DNA of 59,025 nt from SFTJ01 sp045613305 (GTDB lineage Bacteria; Bacteroidota; Bacteroidia; Bacteroidales; Muribaculaceae). Under the pieces are notes generated by a model. That model was given only the letters and a program-made list of their open reading frames with translations. It ran no database searches and had not been told where the DNA came from. The DNA lies in assembly GCA_045613305.1 (NCBI GenBank), contig JAZLAU010000013.1:1-59025 (forward strand), read 5' to 3'. This document shows, piece after piece, positions 17,507 to 25,066 of the stretch (position 1 is its first letter; each line of letters begins with the position of its first letter). The position numbers were made by a program, and so were the translations under genes.

Positions 17507-17908
17507 ATGAAGAAGTTTTTATTGACAGTGCTAAGCGTATTGGCAGTAGTGGTTATGACAAGTTGCTCAACATCAAAGCCAGTTGTTGATGGCGAATGGT
17601 TGATAACTAATGCCTGCGGCGTAAGCACAGAAGGCGGCGACAACCCAACCGTTATTTCATTCGACGGCAAGGGACAAATGAATGGAAATGCAAGTGTGAA
17701 TTCTTTCTTTGGCTCATATACATTGAATGGCGACACATTGAAACTTGACCACGTGGGTATGACTCGAATGATGGGCGGCAGCATGGAAATTGAAGATGCA
17801 GTTACAAAAGCCCTAAATTCAGTGGTTACAATCAAGATTGACGGTGACAATGCAACAATCTTCGACGCTGAAGGAAAGGAAGTGATGCAATTGCAACGCA
17901 AGAAGTAA
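17507..17908 (+). CDS. META-domain (HslJ-like) lipoprotein
   Basis: A 133-residue protein with a lipoprotein signal peptide and lipobox MTSC, giving a lipidated Cys at about residue 20. The rest is a single META domain: GEWLITNACG, then PTVISFDGKGQMNGNASVN and a GSYTLNGDTLKL strand pair. META domains occur in the heat-shock lipoprotein HslJ and in protease-inhibitor-like proteins; the cellular role here is unknown. The gene stands alone, with its own promoter at 17444 and terminator at 17929. Confidence 0.88.
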   Translation: MKKFLLTVLSVLAVVVMTSCSTSKPVVDGEWLITNACGVSTEGGDNPTVISFDGKGQMNGNASVNSFFGSYTLNGDTLKLDHVGMTRMMGGSMEIEDAVTKALNSVVTIKIDGDNATIFDAEGKEVMQLQRKK

Positions 17909-17928
17909 CAAAACACTACATATCTTAG

Positions 17929-17971
17929 CCTATTGTAGATTAACACAAAATCTGCAATAGGTGTTTTTTTT
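17929..17971 (+). terminator. Terminator after the META lipoprotein gene
   Basis: Arms CCTATTGTAGAT (17929-17940) and ATCTGCAATAGG (17950-17961), followed by a run of T (17963-17971). Confidence 0.8.
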
Positions 17972-18004
17972 CAATCAACCAACCTTGTAAGACTAAAAAC
18001 AGCG

Positions 18005-19108
18005 ATGGCAAACACAAACATCAAGCGAATAGTGCTCACAGGCGGCCCATGTGCCGGCAAGACTACAGCCCTGGTGAGAGTTATAGAACATTTCTCAAAC
18101 TTGGGTTATAAGGTATTTACAGTTCCCGAAGTGCCAACAATGTTGACCCAGTCGGGGATGAACTATTTAACCACCAATAAGGATTTTTTCTATGTTGGTG
18201 AGAAGGCTACATTGGAAATTCAATTGATGCTTGAAGACCAGTTTATGCGTATGGCAGAGACGTGCCACGAGCCGTGTGTCATTATCTGCGACCGCGGCAC
18301 ACTCGACATTTCCACCTATCTTCAGCCCGAAGATTGGGCGAGCATTACGGCCAGCGTTGGGGTTGAAACCAATCAGTTGCGTAGCCGTTATGATGCAGTG
18401 TTGCACTTGGTGTCGGCGGCTAACGGAGCAGAGCAGTTCTATAACACTGCCACAAACTCGGCACGCTATGAGCAAGCCAATGAAGAGGGATTGCGCATAG
18501 CGCGTGAACTCGACAAAAAGGTGATAAAGGTGTGGAGCGGTCATCCTCATATGCGCGTAATCAACAATGCCGAAGATTTCAACAGCAAACTTAATCAGGT
18601 GTTGAAAGAAATTTCGAATGTGTTGGGTTTGCCACAGCCTATTGTTGAAGAACGCAAATATATCGTGGAGGTTACCGGCGAGATGCCCGACTGCATAGAA
18701 AGCAGCATCACACAAACCTATTTGGTGGCCGACCCGGGATGCGAGGTGCGTTTGCGCCGTCGCGGTTGGGGCGACAAATATGTGAATGTGCACATGACCA
18801 AAAAGAAAATTTCAGACACTGAAGAATTGGTGACTGAACGTCAGGTGAATAATAACTTGTATGAATCGCTGTTGCAGCAAGCCGACCCTTATCGCACTAC
18901 CATTAAAAAGACACGCAAGAGTTTTGTTTGGCAAGGCCAATTCTTTGAACTCGACACATATCACGAACCAATGTCGAACCTTATGATACTCGAAGCCAAG
19001 GGTTTGCCAAGCGAGGAAGATGTGAAATTGCCTCCATTCATCCGAGTGATTGAAGAGATTACGGGGAACAAGAAATATTACAACTATAACCTTGCATTGC
19101 GAGGCTAA
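18005..19108 (+). CDS. AAA ATPase-CYTH fusion protein (Ttd14-like)
   Basis: A 367-residue soluble protein. The N-terminal half is a small P-loop NTPase (Walker A GGPCAGKTT near residue 13, then ICDRGTLDIS near 95) of the AAA_28 type. The C-terminal half (from about residue 215) is a CYTH/triphosphate-tunnel domain, with a degenerate ExExK entry (EERKYIVEV), then VRLRRRGWGDKY and later TYHEP. The same domain pair is found in Drosophila TRPL translocation defect protein 14, a GTP- and phosphoinositide-binding trafficking factor. The bacterial function is unknown; nucleotide or polyphosphate binding is the safest inference. No functional partner lies next to it; a terminator follows at 19136. 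Confidence 0.82.
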   Translation: MANTNIKRIVLTGGPCAGKTTALVRVIEHFSNLGYKVFTVPEVPTMLTQSGMNYLTTNKDFFYVGEKATLEIQLMLEDQFMRMAETCHEPCVIICDRGTLDISTYLQPEDWASITASVGVETNQLRSRYDAVLHLVSAANGAEQFYNTATNSARYEQANEEGLRIARELDKKVIKVWSGHPHMRVINNAEDFNSKLNQVLKEISNVLGLPQPIVEERKYIVEVTGEMPDCIESSITQTYLVADPGCEVRLRRRGWGDKYVNVHMTKKKISDTEELVTERQVNNNLYESLLQQADPYRTTIKKTRKSFVWQGQFFELDTYHEPMSNLMILEAKGLPSEEDVKLPPFIRVIEEITGNKKYYNYNLALRG

Positions 19109-19135
19109 TAGGTGATTGCATAAAATAGAATAAAG

Positions 19136-19189
19136 TCGAGAAGGTGAGAATGGTGTGTTTGCCATGCATTTGCTTTCTCGATTTTTTTT
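19136..19189 (+). terminator. Terminator after the AAA-CYTH gene
   Basis: Arms TCGAGAA (19136-19142) and TTCTCGA (19175-19181) followed by eight T. The long loop contains a smaller ATGG/CCAT pairing. Confidence 0.6.
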
Positions 19190-19249
19190 GTTTGTGGATT
19201 TGGGCTAATACAAAAAGCGGCGATTGCATCAATCGCGAAATTTTTTTTG

Positions 19250-19257
19250 TAAATTTG
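19250..19257 (+). promoter_or_regulatory. Candidate -7 box of the CobW-family gene
   Basis: TAAATTTG (19250-19257) is a full -7 match 20 bases before the ATG. The nearest upstream TTG (19224-19226) is 23 bases away, so the -33 box is uncertain. Confidence 0.4.
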
Positions 19258-19276
19258 CATTGATATAAAACTGAAA

Positions 19277-20620
19277 ATGATGGAAAGAAGTGAAATACCA
19301 GTTCTGTTGCTGACAGGCTATTTGGGCAGTGGCAAAACAACGTTGCTCAACAGAATTTTGAACAATCGCCGAGGCATAAGATTTGCGGTGATAGTGAATG
19401 ACATAGGCGAGGTTAACATCGATGCCGACCTAATTCAGAGAGGTGGCATTGTAGACACCAAAGACGACAGTTTGGTGGCATTGCAAAATGGGTGCATATG
19501 CTGTACGCTGAAGATGGACTTGGTGGAACAATTGAGCGACATTGCACAAATGCACAAGTTCGACTATATAGTGATTGAAGCCAGCGGCATTTGTGAGCCA
19601 ACACCAATAGCACAGACTATTTACACAATCCCAGCCATGGGACCAAGTTATATGCAAGACTGCTTGCCACGTCTTGACTGCATTTGCACAGTGGTTGATG
19701 CTTTGCGCCTTAAAGATGAGTTTAAGTGCGGCGGCGATTTGCTTCGTGCTAATCTTGAAGAGGAAGACATTGAAAACTTGGTGATAAATCAGATAGAGTT
19801 TTGCAATATTGTGCTGCTTAATAAGGCGTCGATGGTTGAACGCAGTGAATTGAACAGAATTCGTGAAATAATAAAGGCTTTACAACCAAAAGCCGAAATA
19901 ATAGAATGCGATTATTGCGATATTGACCTCGATAAAATTGTTGGCACGGGGATGTTTGAATTTGACGATGTGGCAACTTCGGCAACATGGATTAAGGCAG
20001 TGGAAGGAATTGAAGAAGACGACGAACACCACGACCACGAAGAGCACCACCATCACGATGATGACGAAGTGTGCGAGCATTGCGGAGAGCACCACCACGG
20101 GCACGACTGCGAGTGTGGCCACCACCACGACCACGAAGAGCACCACCATCACGACGATGACGAAGTGTGCGAGCATTGCGGAGTGCATCACCACGGTCAT
20201 GACCACTGTTGCTGCCATCATCATCACGGCGGCGCGCATGGCGATGAGTACGGCATAGGAACATATGTTTACACCAGCCGTAAGCCTATGGACATAGGCC
20301 TATTTGACCACTTTGTGGCGCTCAATTGGCCTAAGGGAGTGATTAGAGCAAAGGGCATTTGTTATTTCCAGAGCGAGCCACAAATATGCTATTTGTTTGA
20401 ACAAGCCGGTAAGCAAGTGTCGATGACCAATGCAGGCCGATGGTTTGCTGAAATGCCAAAAGAAGAGTTGGAGCCGATGTTGATGACCGATGCCACCTTG
20501 CGTCGCGATTGGGATGAAAAATATGGCGACCGCCAACAGAAGTTGGTGTTTATTGGTCAGTATCTCGACAAGGCTGCGATTAAGAACGCTCTCGATGACT
20601 GTTTAGTGGAATTGTTGTAG
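19277..20620 (+). CDS. CobW/COG0523 GTPase with His/Cys-rich metal-binding insert
   Basis: A 447-residue metallochaperone-type GTPase. The GTPase part has Walker A GYLGSGKTT near residue 14, the family's metal site GCICC near residue 75, a Glu switch (IEASGICEP) and LNKAS as base-recognition motif. Residues about 248-325 are a very His-, Asp- and Cys-rich insert made of two copies of a 32-residue unit containing HHDHEEHHHHDDDEVCEHCG. The C-terminal CobW_C domain follows (YVYTSRKPMD onward). COG0523 proteins deliver or store Zn, Co or other metals; a zinc or nickel role fits the insert, but the metal is inferred. There is no visible Zur box and no metal enzyme gene next to it. The second Met could equally be the start. 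Confidence 0.9.
   Translation: MMERSEIPVLLLTGYLGSGKTTLLNRILNNRRGIRFAVIVNDIGEVNIDADLIQRGGIVDTKDDSLVALQNGCICCTLKMDLVEQLSDIAQMHKFDYIVIEASGICEPTPIAQTIYTIPAMGPSYMQDCLPRLDCICTVVDALRLKDEFKCGGDLLRANLEEEDIENLVINQIEFCNIVLLNKASMVERSELNRIREIIKALQPKAEIIECDYCDIDLDKIVGTGMFEFDDVATSATWIKAVEGIEEDDEHHDHEEHHHHDDDEVCEHCGEHHHGHDCECGHHHDHEEHHHHDDDEVCEHCGVHHHGHDHCCCHHHHGGAHGDEYGIGTYVYTSRKPMDIGLFDHFVALNWPKGVIRAKGICYFQSEPQICYLFEQAGKQVSMTNAGRWFAEMPKEELEPMLMTDATLRRDWDEKYGDRQQKLVFIGQYLDKAAIKNALDDCLVELL
20027..20220 (+). repeat. 96-base tandem duplication encoding the metal-binding insert
   Basis: A unit beginning CACCACGACCACGAAGAG occurs at 20027 and again at 20123. The copies are almost identical for the first 65 bases or so and then diverge. 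Period is 96 bases (32 codons), in frame within the CobW-family gene. Confidence 0.85.
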
Positions 20621-20644
20621 AAAATAGATTGAAATAAATAGGAT

Positions 20645-20681
20645 AAAAAGGGGTTGCACAAAAAATGTGCAGCCCCTTTTT
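20645..20681 (+). terminator. Terminator after the CobW-family gene
   Basis: Arms AAAAAGGGGTTGCACA (20645-20660) and TGTGCAGCCCCTTTTT (20666-20681), with one G-T pair; strong in both directions. Confidence 0.85.
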
Positions 20682-20699
20682 AATGGTGCGTTGTGAGAG

Positions 20700-20738
20700 A
20701 AAAGAAATGCTCGGCTGCAGATTGCTGAAGCCGAGCAT
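20700..20738 (-). terminator. Terminator for the aldose epimerase gene
   Basis: Arms ATGCTCGGCT (20707-20716) and AGCCGAGCAT (20729-20738); on the minus strand the stem is followed by TTCTTTTCTC. It lies about 180 bases past the stop of the epimerase gene. The sequence between (20740-20919) shows no credible ORF. Confidence 0.6.
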
Positions 20739-20919
20739 ATTAAGTGTTTTGTTTTTTCTGTTTATTGTGGCCGCCCTAAATTATTCGATAGGGCAGTGCC
20801 GGTGTGAGCCGCGCGCATTGGCAAATATGCAACGTGACGTTTAGTTGCCGGGGCATTTGCAGGAGAAAACTCTCGGCCATTTGCGCTAAAACAATTTTTG
20901 TGCAACTCCCTTCCACTGA

Positions 20920-21798
20920 TTAGTGTATGGTGATTGTGTATTGAGCAGTGAAGTGCTTGCCGGGAGCAAGGTGATTCATCCACGCTCTTGAGTAGAAATC
21001 GCCATCGTAGTGCATGTAGTCGCAGCGGCCGTACCAAGGTTCGATGCACACAAATGGGCATTCGGGATGCGCCTTAACTGGAGCCCAAAGAGCCACTATA
21101 GGAGCGTCGAAGTCAACGCTGATGTATGGTTGTTTTTGCTTGTCGAGGATTGAAACCTGATGTAATTGCCCGTTTTCAAACATATATGTGTCAGGACCAA
21201 ATGCGTTAGGTGTGATTGCTAAATTTTTGCCATCGTCGGGCAAGAACTCGTGTGCACCGGTTTCGGCACAGCCCTTTTCGCCTGGACGGCAATAATATAG
21301 GGTTTCTTTATTGTCGAATTCGAAGTATCCGTTGGCGCCAGAGTTGTTGGCGTCGAAGTCGGGTAGTACGAAAGCAGGGTGAGCGCCAATTTGGAAAGGC
21401 ATAAGTTTGCTTCCGGTGTTTTCAACGTCCCATTTCACAATCACCTTGTTGTCAACTATTTCATAACCTATGCGAAGTCGGAATGGGAATGGATATTTTT
21501 CGAGAGTTTCATCGGTGCTTTCGAGCGCATACCACACTTCGTTGTCGGTTTTGCTTTCGAGAGAGAACTGCATGTCGCGAGCAAAACCGTGTTGAGGCAG
21601 CGAGTATTCTTTGTTAAGCACTCGATAAGTGCCTTCCCACACGCGTCCAACAATAGGGAAAAGCACAGGAGAGTGTCGTGCCCAAATGGCAGGGTCGGCG
21701 TTCCAAAGATGTTCTTTGCCGTTTTTTACGATGCTGCATAGTTCGGCCCCGTGTTGCTTAACACTGATGGTGAGTGTGGAGTTTGATAGTGTTATCAT
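20920..21798 (-). CDS. Aldose 1-epimerase family protein (LacX-like)
   Basis: A 292-residue cytoplasmic galactose-mutarotase-fold protein. Visible landmarks are the first His in LPQHGFARD (near residue 67), the second His in GAHPAF (near residue 142), and the late EPWYGRCD. These correspond to the sugar-binding His/Glu positions of the fold. Members interconvert alpha and beta anomers of aldoses, or act on phosphosugars (the YeaD group); the exact sugar is not clear. The gene is alone on its transcript, with a possible -7 box (TAATTTTG, minus strand, 21874-21881) and a terminator at 20700-20738. Confidence 0.85.
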   Translation of the reverse strand: MITLSNSTLTISVKQHGAELCSIVKNGKEHLWNADPAIWARHSPVLFPIVGRVWEGTYRVLNKEYSLPQHGFARDMQFSLESKTDNEVWYALESTDETLEKYPFPFRLRIGYEIVDNKVIVKWDVENTGSKLMPFQIGAHPAFVLPDFDANNSGANGYFEFDNKETLYYCRPGEKGCAETGAHEFLPDDGKNLAITPNAFGPDTYMFENGQLHQVSILDKQKQPYISVDFDAPIVALWAPVKAHPECPFVCIEPWYGRCDYMHYDGDFYSRAWMNHLAPGKHFTAQYTITIH

Positions 21799-21942
21799 AT
21801 TAATTTGAATAAAGTTTTAAGAGTTATAAGAGGGTTTGCGAACCATCTTTAAAAGTTTAGGTTTAATTGTTTTCAAAATTACTAAATATTAGTCACAGCA
21901 TTGCGAAAGAATTTCTAAAAAATGCCGCAATAGAGCAAAAAA

Positions 21943-21971
21943 AATAATGCCCACCGACGGTGAGCATTATT
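21943..21971 (-). terminator. Terminator for the DUF4923 gene
   Basis: Arms AATAATGC-CACC (21943-21955) and GGTG-AGCATTATT (21959-21971). On the minus strand the stem is followed by a run of T. Confidence 0.75.
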
Positions 21972-22007
21972 CTATTAATTGAATTGAAAATGGTTTTCGG
22001 TTGTGAT

Positions 22008-22619
22008 TTATTGCACTTTGTCGAACTTAAAACCAGCATATATGCCCTTGTAAGAACCGAGTAAGTTAGAAACAGAAGAGATGGTGCTGTTTCCGCTAAT
22101 CTTAGCCACCGAAGTGATGATGTTGCTAAGTTTGCTGATGTCGAAAGTGATGCTCAATTGAGTGCCCTTAGAAACGTAGGCAGTAACCTTGGTAAGTTTA
22201 GAAGAACCAAGAGCGCTGAAGTTAAACACCATAGTGCCTTCTTTTGTACCCTTTGTTACGGTGCCGTTGATGGTATGTCCGTTCTTAAGAGTCATAGTGA
22301 AGTTTTCGGTGCCGTCGAAAGTCATAACGATATCGGTCAAACCAAACTTTTGGTAGAACTTTAGAAGTTTGCTTTCGATAGTTGCTTCGGCAGCCGTACC
22401 ACCCGCCTTTTGAAGCAAGTTTTCGCTCTTAAACACAATGCCTGGACCGGTAACCTTCCAAGTGCCGGTAATATCGGTTACTTCAATGTTGTCGGTTGAA
22501 ATAAGAGAGTTAACGATACCTCCAAGGTTAAGATTCTTGAGGCTTTTAAGGTCGAATGCATAAGAATTGCTGCATGCGATAACGGCGCAAAGTGCCAAGA
22601 TGATAGATTTGATTTTCAT
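22008..22619 (-). CDS. DUF4923 exported lipocalin-like protein
   Basis: A 203-residue exported protein with a signal peptide (about residues 1-21, cleavage after NSYA). It matches what I know of DUF4923: a TGTWKVTGPGIVFKSENLL segment, then AGGTAAEATIESKL and a run of beta-strands (FTMTLKNGHTINGTVTKG, MVFNFSALG). The fold is thought to be lipocalin-like; the ligand and function are unknown. A Cys at residue 16 (VIACS) could make it a lipoprotein, but a standard signal peptide fits better. It has its own promoter (22672-22703) and terminator. Confidence 0.82.
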   Translation of the reverse strand: MKIKSIILALCAVIACSNSYAFDLKSLKNLNLGGIVNSLISTDNIEVTDITGTWKVTGPGIVFKSENLLQKAGGTAAEATIESKLLKFYQKFGLTDIVMTFDGTENFTMTLKNGHTINGTVTKGTKEGTMVFNFSALGSSKLTKVTAYVSKGTQLSITFDISKLSNIITSVAKISGNSTISSVSNLLGSYKGIYAGFKFDKVQ

Positions 22620-22671
22620 TTTATAAACGTGTTTAATTATTTTTCGAGTTCAAAAAGGGGTTTTAGAGTGG

Positions 22672-22703
22672 CAAATTTAACGCAAAGTGGTAAAACGCAC
22701 AAG
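22672..22703 (-). promoter_or_regulatory. Candidate promoter of the DUF4923 gene
   Basis: Minus strand: TTG (22700-22702), exactly 20 bases, TAAATTTG (22672-22679). One of the best matches in the window. Confidence 0.6.
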
Positions 22704-22729
22704 TATTTAAAACAATTTAGCAGAAATGC

Positions 22730-24679
22730 TTAATTGCTGCCGATTTCTTTGTCGATTGCTTCAAATTCTGAGTTATTGCTTAAATATTCAGGAATAAACA
22801 ATTTCATGTTGCGAATCATTTCAGTTATGTTGCCCTTGTTAGCGAAATCGATGATTTCGGTAATAGCAGCCTGCACCTTAAGGTAATCGTATTGGTTAAC
22901 GCGAGCAATCATAATTTTCTTGTTGATTGTGGCGGTTGTAGTTTCCTTGTCGTTAAGCAATTCTTCGTAAAGTTTTTCGCCTGGACGAAGACCAGTTTCC
23001 ACAATCTTGATGTCTTTTCCGGGTCGGAAACCGGCGAGTGAAATCATCTTTGTGGCGAGGTCGTAGATTTTAATAGGCTTGCCCATGTCGAACACATATA
23101 TCTCACCGCCGTTGCCCATGCATCCCGCTTCGAGCACAAGAGAGCATGCTTCGGGTATGGTCATAAAGTAACGAATGATGTCTTTGTGAGTAATAGTAAC
23201 CGGGCCGCCTTGCTCAATTTGACGACGGAATAGCGGAATTACAGAGCCGTTAGAACCGAGCACATTGCCGAAACGAGTGGTGATAAACTGAGTGTTGTGG
23301 CCGTTCTTTTGACTATAGAAGAATAGCGATTGTGTGTAGATTTCGGCCAAACGCTTAGTTGCTCCCATCACGTTGGTAGGGTTAACGGCCTTGTCGGTCG
23401 ACACCATCACGAACTTGTGTACCTTGTATTTCACGGCCAAGTCGGCAATGTTTTTAGATCCGAGCACATTGTTGACGATAGCCTCGCTTGGGTTTAATTC
23501 CATCATAGGCACATGCTTGTAGGCAGCGGCGTGAATAACAAATTTAGGACGGTAGGTAATGAAAGCGCGTTCCATGCGCTTTTGGTTTTGAACGCTACCG
23601 ATGTATGGTTCGATGTCGATGTCGGGGAATTTTTGTTGCATTTCGAGCATTAGGTCGTGCATAGGAGTTTCGGCCTGGTCGATGCAGACAATCTTTTTAG
23701 CGCGGCAAGCAGCCACCTGTCGCACAATTTCGCTACCTATCGAGCCGCAGGCACCAGTGATGAGCACCACCTGATTGTTGATGTTTTGTCGCACAAGGGT
23801 GTTGTCGGTGATGATAGGAGGACGTCCCAAAAGGTCTTCGATTTGTACGGTCTTGATTGACGAAGTTTGCTTGGGTTGAGATTCGCTGTCCGACATTTCT
23901 TCGAGATTAATGTCCTCAATGTGATTGAGAGTTAGGACTTTAATGCCCGATTCGAGAATTGGTGTGGCGATGTCGGAACTAAGCAGACGAATGTCTTTAG
24001 GGTCGATAAACAGTGCCGATATTTCGTGCTTCTCAATCAACTCGTTGAATGTCTCAGCAGAGAAACTATACACAGGGTAGTTATCTTTAAAAGCGAGGTT
24101 GTCGGTGGTTTTATTGAATCTTAATAATGCCACGGGGTCGTATTTTCCTTCACCGTCGCGCAGCCAATGAGCCAAAATAACCGATTTCATTGTGCTTCCC
24201 AAAATCATCACTTTATGACGCTTGTAGCGAATGGTGGTGAGGTGTTTGTAGATGTATTTCACCAAAAGGCGTTCCACAATCATCAGACACAAAGCCAAAA
24301 GCACCACAAAAGCCAATTCCCACATGCTAATTAGCGGACTACCGTAGAATTGATAGGCCACAACGTTGATGGCTACAAGTATAACCATCGACACAAAACA
24401 GAGCATCATGGTGCGGAAAAGGTCGGTTAGAGCCGACAGGCGAATTATGTAGGCGTAGCTTTTAGTGAAAAAGCTAACGATGAAGAACACGCCAATAATG
24501 ATGAAATAATTGCGCATGACATCGAATGGCGATATCGAGGTGCTTGAAAAAGCCCCCGACATGTTTGTTATGGAGAAGCTAAATGCTACGATGAGCATGT
24601 CGACAAGTAATATTATCCAGCGCGGTGTGGTTTTGTCGCTGAGAGGCTTCAAGAAGTTTAGGTCAAAAAGTTTACTCAT
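22730..24679 (-). CDS. Polytopic nucleotide-sugar 4,6-dehydratase (FlaA1/CapD/WbpM type)
   Basis: A 649-residue protein. Residues about 20-145 form four to five membrane helices. A Rossmann-like domain of the CoA-binding type (VMILGSTMKSVILAHWL) follows. The catalytic short-chain dehydrogenase domain has NAD motif TGACGSIGSEIV near residue 307 and the active-site region STDKAVNPTNVMGATKR near 425-442. The Met-Lys in place of Tyr-Lys is the mark of WbpM/PglF enzymes. These convert UDP-GlcNAc to a 4-keto-6-deoxy sugar, the first step to UDP-QuiNAc, FucNAc or bacillosamine for capsule, O-antigen or glycoprotein glycans. No glycosyltransferases lie next to it, so its pathway is encoded elsewhere. 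Confidence 0.92.
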   Translation of the reverse strand: MSKLFDLNFLKPLSDKTTPRWIILLVDMLIVAFSFSITNMSGAFSSTSISPFDVMRNYFIIIGVFFIVSFFTKSYAYIIRLSALTDLFRTMMLCFVSMVILVAINVVAYQFYGSPLISMWELAFVVLLALCLMIVERLLVKYIYKHLTTIRYKRHKVMILGSTMKSVILAHWLRDGEGKYDPVALLRFNKTTDNLAFKDNYPVYSFSAETFNELIEKHEISALFIDPKDIRLLSSDIATPILESGIKVLTLNHIEDINLEEMSDSESQPKQTSSIKTVQIEDLLGRPPIITDNTLVRQNINNQVVLITGACGSIGSEIVRQVAACRAKKIVCIDQAETPMHDLMLEMQQKFPDIDIEPYIGSVQNQKRMERAFITYRPKFVIHAAAYKHVPMMELNPSEAIVNNVLGSKNIADLAVKYKVHKFVMVSTDKAVNPTNVMGATKRLAEIYTQSLFFYSQKNGHNTQFITTRFGNVLGSNGSVIPLFRRQIEQGGPVTITHKDIIRYFMTIPEACSLVLEAGCMGNGGEIYVFDMGKPIKIYDLATKMISLAGFRPGKDIKIVETGLRPGEKLYEELLNDKETTTATINKKIMIARVNQYDYLKVQAAITEIIDFANKGNITEMIRNMKLFIPEYLSNNSEFEAIDKEIGSN

Positions 24680-25066
24680 TTATTTGTCGTATTATTCTTA
24701 ATTCAAGTTGATTATACTTTCTTGACGTGGTCAAAAAAGAAGACTAAATTTTGGGGTATCATTGCAAAGATATGAAATAAAAATTTAAATATGATAGGTT
24801 TAGGGAAATATTCTTGAAGATTGAACCGTGAAAATGAATTAAAGTCAGCAAATATAAGTCGTAATTAGGGTGATATCGTAGAGGTTAAATAATTGCAAAA
24901 TTAAAAAATGAGTTGGATGAAAAAATGTACAAATTTATCTATTTGTCGTTACTATTGTGCAATTTATGTACATTATAAAACCTCGTTGAACAAAAATTGT
25001 TATCTTTGCTAACTGTGACACTAACTAATAGACAGAATTTTAGAAAATAAAATTTAATACTAACAG
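24680..25066. promoter_or_regulatory. Divergent promoter region between the dehydratase and DUF4493 operon
   Basis: This 387-base stretch has no ORF. It holds a -7 box in each direction: TATCTTTG at 24765-24772 on the minus strand (leader about 79 bases to the dehydratase) and TATCTTTG at 25001-25008 on the plus strand (leader about 52 bases to the DUF4493 operon). Neither has a clear TTG at the right distance, so an activator or alternative sigma factor is possible. The middle is very AT-rich. Confidence 0.5.

Noticed and set aside
19880..20239. Val/Met-rich minus-strand frame opposite the His-rich CobW insert
   Set aside because: The His codons CAC/CAT read as GTG/ATG on the other strand, giving an artefactual hydrophobic frame.
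20762..21061. 99-codon minus-strand frame in the 3' region of the epimerase gene
   Set aside because: Overlaps the true gene in another frame and has an unlikely composition (many His, Arg and Cys).
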